From Isoetes taiwanensis (taxonomy: Eukaryota; Streptophyta; Lycopodiopsida; Isoetales; Isoetaceae), in contig JAJEKV010000039.1 of the NCBI GenBank assembly GCA_021234155.1, positions 12,526,840-12,590,839 on the forward strand: DNA of 64,000 nucleotides, given 5' to 3'. The translations under genes were made by a program, and so were the position numbers. Positions 53,817 to 64,000 of this stretch are shown here, one piece after another. The notes beneath the pieces are model-generated. The model ran no database searches and was not told the origin of the DNA. It worked only from the letters and a program-made list of their open reading frames with translations. Numbering within the stretch: the first letter of the stretch is position 1; every line of letters starts with the position of its first letter.

Positions 53817-54313
53817 AACCGACATGCCCTTAACCAACTGGGCAAAACTGTCTAGACGTTTCCGAGAACGCCCGACATGCCCTTTTACCAACTGACATGC
53901 CCTTAACAACTGGGCAAAACCGTCTAGACGTTTTCGAGAACGCCCCACAGGCACATTCAAGGATCGAATACTCGAGCGGTCTATCATGGGCCCGTTACAC
54001 TCTCCTCCACTAGAACTATGCTCGTCCTCGCGAGCATCCAAGGCTATACTATGCCTATGTCATACCATGTCAGAATGATTACCAAATCTTTGCAAATTAC
54101 CCATGCATATAGACACCCATGGAGACTCGAACTCGAGACCTGCTTTGATACCAACTGTGACGTTTCTAACCGACATGCCCTTAACCAACTGGGCAAAACC
54201 GTCTAGACGTTTATGAGTAGCTGCTTCTACCCATTTATGCCAGTATCTCGGGAACGCCCCACAGGCACATTCAAGGATCGAATACCCGAGCGGTCTACCA
54301 TGGGCCCGTTACA
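53817..54313 (-). mobile_element. TRIM-type miniature LTR element, minus strand
   Basis: The right LTR is 54156-54313 (TGTGACG...GTTACA on the plus strand, 158 bp). A shorter, internally duplicated relative at 53817-53999 also ends GGGCCCGTTACA. On the minus strand the right copy is the 5' LTR and is followed, after two bases, by TGGTATCAAAGCA (54141-54153), a tRNA-iMet-type primer site. A purine-rich GTGGAGGAGAG precedes the other LTR. The internal region is about 156 bp with no coding, as expected for a TRIM. Confidence 0.75.
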
Positions 54314-54452
54314 TCATCGCATAAGGTGTTTGTACCTTCACTTCTAGTTCAGCACGGAGGAGTTTTTTCTGAATCTTTTCTACCTTCTTCCATCTATCCA
54401 ATGCTAAACCGGGCCCCCATATCTCACATCCATACACAACTACTGTGAGAGA
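54314..54452 (-). mobile_element. LINE RT fragment (older copy)
   Basis: Minus-strand reading VVVYGCEIWGPGLALDRWKK and KIQKKLLRAELEVKVQTPYA is the RT thumb region, related to but distinct from that near 61150. It is cut off by the TRIM on one side and by the tail of another LINE on the other. Confidence 0.8.
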
Positions 54453-54516
54453 GAAATGAAATGAAATGAAATGATTATTTATCATCTGTGAGACCATCAA
54501 GTCTAGAAGACATATC
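54453..54516 (-). mobile_element. 3' end and (ATTTC)n tail of a LINE split by the chromovirus
   Basis: On the minus strand GATGATAAATAATC is followed by ATTTCATTTCATTTCATTTC, a pentamer tail. Bases 54512-54516 (ATATC) are the target duplication of the chromovirus. The rest of this LINE lies at 60380-61370. Confidence 0.75.
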
Positions 54517-55026
54517 TGTGACGACCATACGGATATTCGTATCATACGAACATTATACTCCTATGTACAAAAGATGGTCGTCACACGGATGCAAAAGGGT
54601 AGTTGCACAAGACAGGGTTTGAACTTGCAACCTTCCAGTTGCGAGTCACACACCCTTGCCAAGTGCGCTACCAATAGTTGTTGAAGACATTCCTTCACGT
54701 CTTCCTTATATGTGGGACTATCTCCAGAATGTTCTAGAATGTTCTAGAACCTAAATGCATCTTGTGACACTTAGCGATCTCATCCATTGGAGACCACGGC
54801 CAGATTGGTCTAGATATATAAGGAGGCACCTCCTTCTTGTCAAACCATTCGGTTCAGCGCCGGTCTTGAGCCTTCTAGGCATCATCTGCGTATTCTTGCT
54901 TGCCTTGGGCTATTGTATTCTTGATTCTGTTCATATATCCAGTTCTTTGCCGATCTTGGCATATTTCTTCCGTATTTCTTGCGTATTTTTCCATTATTTT
55001 CCTTGTTTTCAGTAGGTTCATGGCCA
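54517..55026 (+). repeat. 5' LTR of the chromovirus
   Basis: About 510 bp, similar to 59864-60379 but ending TTCATGGCCA where the 3' LTR ends TTCATGACA. The exact end is uncertain by a few bases. Confidence 0.85.
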
Positions 55027-56060
55027 GTTTGAATGTCTTGCTTTCGATCCTAAACATTTTTTTGCTCATAGTTGGTGATTTTATATCTATGGAGGAGGTT
55101 CCGACTTTATTACAACGAGGTCCGGCTTGTTCAAGTATGCGGCCGATTTAGCAGTTGGACAATAAAGAGCTTAAGGAACATATTGCTTCACATGAATCGC
55201 TTCTAGCTTCGGGATTGAGGCTATCGAGCCTAAGATCAACTGCCGGAGAAGTTTGGCGGCTTTTCGGTCCAAGCTCGCGGTTTTGAATCGGATCGGGCTT
55301 GTGATTGACTCCATCCTCATAGATATCCCCAGCTCAAGAGCAAGTGGGGCTGATTGGTTCTCTTCTCACGGGGGCCAGCTCTAAGTTGGTTTGCTCCTTT
55401 ATTGGAGAAAGGCCCCGAGTTGCAAGATTTTCTTTGCTTTCAGCTGCGAGAACTTCGAAGCATGCTTTGAGACACCGTCGTCGGCGCTATGCCCAGTCAC
55501 AAAACTTTGCAACTTAAGGCAAGGCTCGCCCAACGATTATATGCATCGAATTTACGTCAAATTGCAATAGATCTTGCTGGGATGATATTGCCGCGAGATT
55601 GTTTTCGAAGGGTTCTGAGAGGATGTCAAAAGATATGTTGTTGTCTATGGAGGATCGAGTTTGGAAGAAGCCATCAGATTTGCAGTTCGATGTGATAATC
55701 GACTCTTGAGCGTAGGCAAGAGAAGGCGTAGTCAGTCTTTCCAATTACACAAAAGCCTATAGCTTCGCCTTCCGGCCTTATCGTAGAATCTAGCGGATAC
55801 GGACTGAGCCTATGAGATGGTGTCGGGCAATTCGAGGACCCTTATCTTGCCCGCGTAGAAGCGGCGTCGGAGAGAGGCTAATCTTTGCCTCTTGTGGAGG
55901 GCCGGCGGCCATATGCTTCGTGGATGCCCCGTGAAAGCCTAAATCGGTCCGGAAAACTTCGGGGCGATCCGGTAGTAGGAGTCTCTCGTCGGCCGGGCCG
56001 CCTTTTTCGGACTCCTTCCACATTTCGACATGTTTATTCCATCAGGATAAAGGTCGGCAA
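55027..56060 (+). pseudogene. Decayed gag region of the chromovirus
   Basis: The position fits gag but no zinc knuckle or continuous Gag core could be read. Short frames only. Confidence 0.4.
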
Positions 56061-59000
56061 GGCATTCTTCATCCCTATATCATTGAAATCGAAGTTGGAG
56101 AATTGCAAGTGTTGGCGCAACTTGATTGTGGTGCAAATGCTTGCTTTATGGATAGTGCATTTGCCGATAAGCCGTACGCCATCCCTAGAAGCAAGGTTGA
56201 GCATCCGCTTACGTCGAAGTGATTGATGGGCGGGAGATCTCCCAGTGCGATCCGCGAGAATGTCTTGCGCCTCTTGAGGTTTTGTTCGAGGGAGTTTCTT
56301 GTCGTATTTCCTTCAATCTCATTGCTAGCCCTCATCGCCAATAGTCTTGGGTCTACCGGCACCGAGCTACATAACCCTTGATTGATTGGCATACTAGATC
56401 ATTTCGATTTCTTTGGTTCTAGCTCTAGTTCCGATTCATCTGCAGATCAGGTCTCTACACCAACATCGACCCGATCCGTGCGATGATCGTGGGCCCACGA
56501 CTCCGTCCTTGTTGTTCCATGTTACGATCCGCCTCTTGCCTGCTCCGGTTCATGCCCCGCATTCCCGATCATGTTCTTGATGATGTCCCGGCTCGGCTCT
56601 AGTTCACGCTCTTGCTCGGTTCGGTTTACGCTCTGCTCGGTTCTTGCTCCGGTCCCTGTTCACGCTCCGGTTCTTGCTCGGTTCCATGTTGCTCCAGTTC
56701 TTGATCCGGGGTTCTGATTTCAATTGCTCCTGCTCATGCTTTTGTGGAGGTTTCTTCATGCCCTCGGTTTACGTATCTCGAAGATTTCTCTTAGCGAGTT
56801 TGATAAATCTAGGAGGCAAGATCCAAATTGATGTTTGCAATCCGGGTTCACCCATCGGCTAGCTTCGGCATCGTGAAGTACGCTCCAATGCTCCCGGATA
56901 AATATGGCGACTTCTCGATGTTTTGACAAAGTCAAGGCCAGCAAACTCGAGCATCGTCCATATGATTGTCCTATTGATTTGCAAAGGGGGACCCGCCCGC
57001 CATATGGTCCGATATATGGTCTATCTCGAGTTGAAGGTTTTGCGGGATTATATTGAAGAGAATTTAGCCACTTGCTTCATTGACATTCTCGATCCCTATT
57101 TGGAGGCGCCTATCTTCTTCGTCAAAAGAAGGATGGTTCGCCTTGCGTCTCGTCGTTGATTATCGTGGCCTCAATAAAATCCGCGGTGCCAAATCCAGAT
57201 CCGCTTCCTCGATCCCGAGTTGTTGGAACGACTCAAAGGTGCGCACTATTTTCACGAAGATTGATCTTGGGGTGCCTATAATCTTATTCGGATCCGAGAG
57301 GGTGATGAGTGGAAAACAGACCTTTTAGTACTTTCGGTATGGCCATTTTGAGTACACGGTTATGCCGTTTGGACTTACCAATGCTCGTGATATTCCAACA
57401 TATGGCCAATGATGTTTTGAGAGTTCTTAGACACTTTTGTTATCATCTATTTGGATGATATCCTTATTTACTCTAAGACTCTCGAAGAACATGAAAGACA
57501 TGTTTGAGGTCCTTCAAAAGCTTCTAACCATGGATTATATGCCAAACTTGAGAAGTGCCGGTTCGAGCGAGGGATAATGTGGAGTTCCTTGGCTATCGCA
57601 TCACACCACATGGAGTCTCTATGGATCTGAAAAAAGTCAAGATAGCGTGCAGGTGGCAAACACCTTCATCCATTGAGATGTTGGTGTTTTCTTGGGTTTG
57701 CCAATTTCTATCGGCGTTTCATCCGGGATTATTTGGAGATTGCTCTTCCTTTGACCGCCGGTCCAAGGGCGTGCCATTCGAATGGGCTGTTGGAAGCGGA
57801 ATACGCTTTTGTTACCCACGAAGCATGCTTTCACGGCGCCCGATTCTTGCTCATGAGATCCTTTGCGCCCATATGTTGTTGGCGGATGCGCCGATTTTGC
57901 GCTTGGTGGGATCATCACGGGGAGGGGGATGACCATGAATTGCATCCAATCGCCTATCATTCACAAAAGTTTGCTGCTGCTGAAATCAACTATCCCATTT
58001 ATGACAAGGAGTTGTTGGCGATAGTGGATTCTTTTTGAGGAGTGGAGGCGTTTCTGGAGGGATCTCCTTATAAAGGTCGCGATCTACCTGGATCACCGAA
58101 ATCTCGAATATTTTCGATGCGCTTTCGAGTGCTCAACCGTCGCCAAGCCCGGTGGCATACTCAAGTATTATCGGATTGATTTAGGTGATCAAGTACGAAT
58201 CACGGATCCCTCCAAGGAAAGCCTCGATGCCTTGTCTCGATGCTCCTACCTTGAGCCCAAACTAGGTGATCCCGCATATGATCGGCAATCACAGGGTTAT
58301 TTTAGGGCCCGATCGGTTCCGGCTTATGGCTCTCACTTTGTTCGAGGCCTCATGATACAACCTTGTTGGAGTCCGATTCGAGCATCTCTCGCCCTCCGAT
58401 CCATTGGCTCAAGATGTATTCTCACACCTTGGTATTTGCATCATCTTCTCGGCCGGATGGGATGTCGGACTATGATCGATTTTGAGGTTGAGATGGACTC
58501 CTGCTCAAATGATGGGCTTCTATATGTGCTAGATGGTGCTTCTAGGCCGGGTTCTTCGGGCTTGCCATGATTCACCTATGGCGGACACTTTGGAGTAGCC
58601 AAGACTCTTGAACTTATTAGTCGATAGTATTGGTGGCGGTCTTAAATGGCTCCGTCGAAGCTTTTATCCGATCTGTGACATCTCCGGCTGTCGAGCCAAG
58701 GTTCCAAGGCATCTTCCTCATGGCTGCTTCAGCCTTTACCGGTTCCGGCCGGTCCTTGGAAGAGTATTTCATTGGATTTTATTGTCGAGCTTCCATCCTC
58801 CCGGGGCCATGACACCATCCTTGTTGTTGTTGACCGGTTTTTCCAAGATGGCACATTTCGTTCCTTTGCGGCACTTCTATCTCTAGTGAAGCCACTGGTG
58901 GTTCTCTTGCTTCGAGAGGTGGTTTGACTCCATGGCTTACCGATAACATTGTCGGTGACCACGGCCCTCAATTTGTTGCCGGTTTTGGAAGCGTCTATTG

Positions 59001-59800
59001 CAACTCTTGCATGTGGAGCGTTAAGCTCTCTTCCGGACATCATCTAGAGACCAATGGCCAGTGGAGCGCACTAATCAAACCCTTGAACAATATTTGCGAT
59101 GCTTCATCAATTATCGGCCAGGATGATTGGGTTCATTGGCTACCCGCGGTAATTTGCTTATAATAATTTCGTCCATACCTCCACAAGCGGACTTCGTTCT
59201 TTATTAATTTCGGCATGCATCCCGATGGTCTTTGATTGCTCCGGATATGACTTCGGTCAATCCGGTCTGCCGGGGCGGGCTCGAGAAGCTCCCGCTCGGG
59301 ATGATCTTGACACCATCTTCTCGGGCCCAAGCACGTTATCGTCATCATGCGGATCAGCATCGTCGGGGCGCTCCTCATTTTGCGGTTGGTGATCTTGTTT
59401 GGCTCTTGCGTCGGGATTTCTTGACAGCTCGCCTCTTTGTAACAAGCTTCGACTACGGGCGCTTAGGTCCCTATCGGATCATTGAACGAGTTGGTGATGC
59501 TGCTTTCCGTGCGGAGCTTCAAAGCCATCGGTCGGCTTCACCCGGTGTTTCATGTGTCTTTGTTAGAACCCTATATGGCGAATCCATTTCGGATCGAGTA
59601 CCTCCACCTCCATCACCGGTCGAGATTGATGATCATGAGGAGTTCGAGGTTCGAGAGATTCGAGACTCAAGTTTCTTTGATAAAGCGATTGTATTATTCG
59701 TCGATTGGGAAGGTTACTGCCAAGTGCCGAGAACACGGGAGCCTGGTAGAATCGACTAATGCACCTAACAAAATTAAGGAGTTTCACCGGCGTTACGGGT
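56061..59800 (+). pseudogene. Chromovirus pol with chromodomain (multiply frameshifted)
   Basis: The protease shows LDCGANACFMDSAFA (about 56120), a variant of the DSGA active site. The RT begins with VDYRGLNKIRGA (about 57155) and keeps FVIIYLDDILIYSKTLEEH (about 57427-57490) with the YLDD box. RNase H appears as IAYHSQKFAAAEINYPIYDK (about 57950-58010) and LDHRNLEYF. The integrase shows [15 protein letters not shown] (about 58825) and VGDHGPQFVAG, and the third acidic region is degraded. The C-terminal GPYRIIERVGDAAFR region and the LHPVFHVSLLEPY motif precede a chromodomain (FEVREIRDS..., VDWEGY, LVESTNAPNKIKEFHRRY) ending at about 59802. The chromodomain targets integration to chromatin marks in active relatives. 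Confidence 0.88.
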
Positions 59801-59863
59801 GATAAGCCAGAGTCCTGAGTACTCCGGCTTGAGGACTAAGTAAGCCATCATAGGAGGGGATGG

Positions 59864-60379
59864 TGTGACGACCATCACGGATATTCGTATCATACGAACA
59901 TTATACTCCTATGTACAAAAAGATGGTGTCTACCGGATGCAAAGGGGTAGTTGCACAAGGCGGGGTTTGAACTTGCAACCTTCGGTTCGCGAGTCACACA
60001 CCCTGCCGGTGCGCTTACCAATAATTGTTGAAGACATTCCTTCACGTCTTCCTCATATGTGGGACTATCTCGAAAGGTTCTAGAATGTTCTAGAACCTAA
60101 ATGCATCTTGCGACACTTGGCGATCTCATCCATTAGATGGGCGCGATCTGACCGGATTGGTCTAGATATATAAGGAGGCACCTCCTTCTTGTCAAACCAT
60201 TCGGTTCAGCGCCGGTCTTGAGCCTTCTAGGCATCGTCTACGTATTCTGCTTGCCTTCGAGCTATTGTATTCTTGATTCCTGTTCATATATCAGATTCTT
60301 TGCCGATCTTGGCGTATTTCTTCCGTATTTCTTGCGTATTTCCCCCGTATTTTCCTTGTTTTCAAGTAGGTTCATGACA
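59864..60379 (+). repeat. 3' LTR of the chromovirus
   Basis: 516 bp, TGTGACGACC...CATGACA. The right target duplication ATATC follows at 60380-60384. Confidence 0.9.
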
Positions 60380-61370
60380 ATATCAACATGTACAAATCTC
60401 CATTTCAATACCATTTTCTTCCCCCTCCTCCTCCATATATATATCTAATAATTGTTTATAACTTTTTATAGACATTTCTCTCATCTTCATGACATCAATC
60501 AAATAGTTACATACATTATCAATTGGTAGCTTAAAGAAACTATGTAACGAGACCCCTTGTGGTATTTCAAATCTTTTCCTTAAATTCTGATATTCTTCAT
60601 CTTCGATTTCATCCGCCCCGCACACCTTACATGTGTGTCTCCTCCTGGGAACATGTCTCCATCTCCCTACTTCTATTCCAATATGGTGTGAGCTTAAGCG
60701 CAGCCTGCATACTAATCGTCTTTTATAACATGAAATTTTACTTCTCAGGTGCAATGCTCCAGCTCAGGATTTATTGAATTTCTATAAAATTCCATCTTAG
60801 ATCCCGGGTTCTGCCATAAAGCAGGGCGTACTTTCCTCTCTATCCACCCCCTTACATCTTTGATATCCTCTGGTATTCCTTCTATTGTCATGCCCCACTC
60901 GTCAAGCCATTTTCCAATATCCGCAAACCACCCTTTCATAGTACTTTGTCAGTGTCCATGTCTCGTACCTTAATCATATACTTTATTGTTTGATAAAGAG
61001 TCTCTGCTTCCAATGGTATTAAACTTTCCTCCGTTAGCGTCATAGTGTATGGGGTCTGCACTTTAACTCCTAACTCTGCCAACAAAAACTTTTTCTGTAT
61101 TTTTTCCACTTTCGTCCACATCTCAAGTGAAAGCCCCGGTCCCCATGCTTCACATCCATATAGAACCACAGTACGCACCAATGTTTCATAAAGCCTGTTT
61201 TTCAGATTCCAATCCATAATCTCTGCCTTTTTACATTTCCTCTGCATTGCATATAGAGCTTTAAGCCTTGCATTTAGTATCTGTTCCAACGCCTTATTCC
61301 AACTATAGTTATGATCCACTATAAGCCCAAGATATTTATATGTGTTATAAATTTCAATTTCCTGATTATA
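60380..61370 (-). mobile_element. LINE (main part), minus strand
   Basis: Read leftward: IYNTYKYLGLIVDHNYSWNK near 61355, the RT thumb LYGCEAWGPGLSLEMWTKVE near 61150, a linker with IGKWLDEWGMTIEGIPEDIK, and the zf-RVT finger CKVCGADEIEDEEYQNL near 60610. The 3' end continues across the chromovirus at 54453-54516. The 5' end is truncated at about 61370, and several frame breaks show it is dead. Confidence 0.85.
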
Positions 61371-61379
61371 AAAAAAATG

Positions 61380-61930
61380 TCTATGGGAGGCCTCGAAGGC
61401 CTATTAGACGACAATTTTAAATGTCATTGTAAAATAATAGATGAGTTTTTGAGTCCTCATCTAGCTCATCACTCTCACTCAAACTGTCATTATCATCAAC
61501 ATCTATACTGTAAAAGCTCAATCAAATACTTCCCTAATATATGCCCAATTAGGGTGAAAAATGTTGGCAGATCTTCGTATATATTCCAAACTTATCATGT
61601 AATACATTGTATGTCGTACATCGACACAATGCATGGTCCTCATCCTCTACTTTATCTTCCCCACATATTTTACAGTATCTTTGATCTCTAGGAATAATAT
61701 ATCCCCATCTACTCACTTACACACCTAAATGATGTGAACTAAGTCGAATCCTGCATAGCATGTCTTTTTTGGATAGAAATATTTTCCCTCAGGTGCCCTG
61801 CCATTTCCAACGTGGGGTTAATATTCTGCTTATAAAAAAATCATTTTGGTCTTGGACTGCGACCACATCTTTTTATCTACCTTCCTGGATATCCATTGTC
61901 TTAAATTTCATGGCACTCTAGTGAAAAATA
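61380..61930 (-). mobile_element. Another LINE 3' remnant, minus strand
   Basis: Minus-strand pieces read ENISIQKRHAM, then a finger YCKICGEDKVEDEDHALCRC (about 61680-61620), a different zf-RVT copy from that near 60610. So two LINE copies lie in tandem here. Confidence 0.65.
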
Positions 61931-62990
61931 AAATTAAAGTAAACTCATAACTGGTTTTAATGATCACAATTTCCATCTAGATTGCAAATAAGCAACCTAG
62001 AATATAGGAAAATCATCACATATCCCAATCCTAATATGGAAATAAATTTAGATTCAATGGGAAGAGAAATATATGATGATATCATATGATAAGGATGGTA
62101 ATAGTCAATTTGAAACGGTTTAAACATTCAAACAACTACGTAAGTCCATTAAAACATTGAAAGAATGAGTAGAACCGTTGTACACAAATCCAAAACCTAA
62201 GTTCAAGGATTGATGGTACCGCAAAGATGGAAATTAATCACGGGCATATTCTCTTTAGAATACGGGTGAATCACGTAAATTAAAAAAAAAACCGTATTCC
62301 AAAAATGAATACGCCAGAAAGTGGAAATGTCAAAACGAGAATACGCTCGTATTCCGGGGAATACGGGCTTTAATATGGCGTGATTCGATTTTAAATGGTC
62401 TCGTGTCCTTTGCTCTGCCAGATATCCTTGATTTGCAAAGCGAGATCCTCTCAAGCCGCCTCCTTGATCCGCATTATGGACCATTCCGTGGCCGCGACGA
62501 AGATTTGGATCGGTTTTATTTGTCTTGCTTCGCTCCCATTTGTTGTTCTCTGCTGCTCAAGCTACGGTTTGAGAGTTGGTTTTATAAAAACTCTTTCCCT
62601 CGGGCTGAATCGCTCATCCAACAAGGCATTTGCTAAGAAGTTTTCTTGAGACTATTGTTGGTACTTGCGTCTTAAACCGTGGTCCTTGCAAGTTCTATCA
62701 ATCCGGCCGTTCTTGCCGTTGGATCAAGGTAAAGGTTATTTTTCCATAATCATGAGAATATTAAGCTTTTAAAGAATATTCGGTGATTATCGATAATCTC
62801 GCGAATATTCTTTTCAACAATAGATCTTTGTCGCCCATTCGGCATAGCTTCTGTTTCAAATTACATTTAGGCATGGCATGGCTCGTTAAGGCATATCACC
62901 GTTACGGCATAGCTATTGCTTCATAAGTGCCATGTTTTGAACCATATTTTTTCGAGAATAGAATGGGCCTTTTGCTCTGCGGGACACGTG
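61931..62990. other. Intergenic DNA with short inverted GAATACG motifs
   Basis: Around 62255-62370 GAATACG and CGTATTC recur in both orientations (CTCGTATTCCGGGGAATACG among them). A weak open stretch at about 62403-62636 (DILDLQSEILSSRLLDPHYG) has no ATG or known domain. Confidence 0.35.
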
Positions 62991-63991
62991 AAAAAATCGG
63001 CAAAATACCCTTAGAAGGGCATTTCAATCGGTCGGGGACCAAAGCCAAAGCCATGCAAAAAAAAACTATGGTTACGGCTATGGAATCGGAGTAGAATAAG
63101 CTCGAAGTCGTTTTCGGAGGTCGGGGATGTGGTTGGAAAAAGGATGCAAGGCGGTCATTTCTGAAATGCAAAAGCCCGGCAAAGGGGCTCGAGTTGTTTT
63201 GATTTTGTAGATGCGGAGCACTTTTCCTTTAAACCGCTTCATACCTTCAAAATTATCTTCTTCATTTCGTTTTCGGGGAAAACTCGGACCCACGGGCTTG
63301 AACCCAAAAGCGGGATGCTAAGGAGTCTAAACCCACACAGTATGACATTTGCAACTCCATAGCTCGAGATGGTGATCCATTCGGTCGCGACATTTTGGAA
63401 GTAAAAAAGCCAAATACAAAGGAATTGAAACCACAAGCTGAAGTAGCGGCGGCGAGAACAAGCTTTCTTAAGAACTTTCGGACCGCGGTTTGGAGGTCAA
63501 CCCTCCCCTCTAGGGGGATTATCAAGCTCGCCTGGGTCCAGGGCCATTTCAAATAGGCCCTTTGAAGAAGCCATAACTCTTTGAAGGGTATGAAACCGAG
63601 GTCCGGCGTTCTTAAGAAAGCTTGCATCTACAAAAATCAAACAACCGGACTTCCCTTTGCCGCATCAATGGCACCATCTCTCGAGCTATGGATGCAAATA
63701 AGCATTCCCTGTGGGCTTTCCTTAGCATCCCGCTTGGGTTTGCGGGTCCGAAGTAACCACAACGAAATGAAGAAGATAATTTTGAAGGTATGTTCTACTT
63801 CCGAAAAGTGCTCCATCTACAAAATCAAACAACCGGAGTTTTTGGCATGGCTTTTGCTCAAGTTTGGCCTTTGCATCCTTTTTCCAACCACCCGACCAAA
63901 ACGATTGAGCTTATTCTACTCCCATTCCATAGCCAGAACTATAGTTTTTCGGGCATGGCTTTGGGGTATTGAATGTTTTTGTCGATTTTTT
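62991..63991. repeat. ~1-kb palindromic (foldback) element at the window edge
   Basis: The arms pair over about 440 bp. Outer: AAAAAATCGGCAAAA (62991) with TTTTGTCGATTTTTT (63977-63991). Middle: GGAGTAGAATAAGCTC (about 63089) with GAGCTTATTCTACTCC (about 63907). Inner: AAGCTTTCTTAAGAAC (63470-63485) with GTTCTTAAGAAAGCTT (63608-63623). The loop is about 100 bp. No coding. It may continue past the right edge. Confidence 0.85.
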
Positions 63992-64000
63992 CTGCTGTGT

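Larger units (their letters stand above)
54517..60379 (+). mobile_element. Chromovirus (Ty3/Gypsy) with both LTRs, heavily decayed
   Basis: The LTRs (54517-55026 and 59864-60379) begin TGTGACGACC and the element is flanked by ATATC on both sides (54512-54516 and 60380-60384). It is inserted in a minus-strand LINE. Internal order is protease, RT, RNase H, integrase and chromodomain, diagnostic of chromoviruses. Frames change every 100-300 bp, so it is inactive. A purine tract (GGAGGGGATGG) precedes the 3' LTR. Confidence 0.93.

Noticed and set aside
56075-56392. Minus-strand frame opposite the chromovirus protease
   Set aside because: Mirrors the protease coding strand; no independent support.

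Overview
This looks like nuclear DNA of a land plant with a large, repeat-rich genome. Genes have GT-AG introns, and the conserved products are typical of land plants: cytosolic HSP101/ClpB, a plastid FtsHi3-like pseudo-protease and galacturonokinase. LTR retrotransposons of two plant lineages and zf-RVT LINEs surround them. A degraded N4/N6-type DNA methyltransferase, a family known from plants with motile sperm, hints at a seed-free lineage (fern, lycophyte or bryophyte); that is inference. No bacterial, organellar, CRISPR, rRNA or convincing tRNA genes were seen.

Layout. 1-5.2 kb: four decayed gene units (a histone H3-like pseudogene, an unknown acidic gene and two tandem copies of a small Ser-rich/coiled-coil gene), each followed by the same short hairpin. 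5.2-8.3 kb: small gene remnants, a 35-bp tandem repeat and AT-rich spacer. 8.3-24.9 kb: a SINE-like repeat split by a TSD-flanked insertion (which carries a 206-bp-arm hairpin) and then by a complete 10.9-kb Ty3/Gypsy element with 5-bp TSD. Uninterrupted copies of the split repeat lie at 24.2-24.8 kb. 24.8-28 kb: twin hairpins and a 1.9-kb foldback element built of GGAATCAC/GTGATTCC palindromic units. 29.0-32.8 kb: an intact ten-exon HSP101/ClpB gene on the minus strand, with heat-shock elements upstream. 33-36.9 kb: tandem duplications. 37-40.7 kb: an intronless galacturonokinase pseudogene split by a LINE. 41-49.2 kb: orphan exon, two methyltransferase remnants, an integrase fragment and a LINE 3' end. 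50.4-53.0 kb: the FtsHi3-like gene on the minus strand. 53.2-61.9 kb: nested MITE, TRIM, several LINE pieces and a complete but decayed chromovirus. 63-64 kb: a ~1-kb palindrome reaching the window edge.

Only HSP101 is clearly intact, and the FtsHi3-like gene probably is (one unresolved frame junction). HSP101 should act in cytosolic protein disaggregation and thermotolerance, and the FtsHi3-like protein in the chloroplast envelope. Most of the rest is transposable elements, hairpin repeats and pseudogenes. Insertion order can be read from TSDs and nesting.
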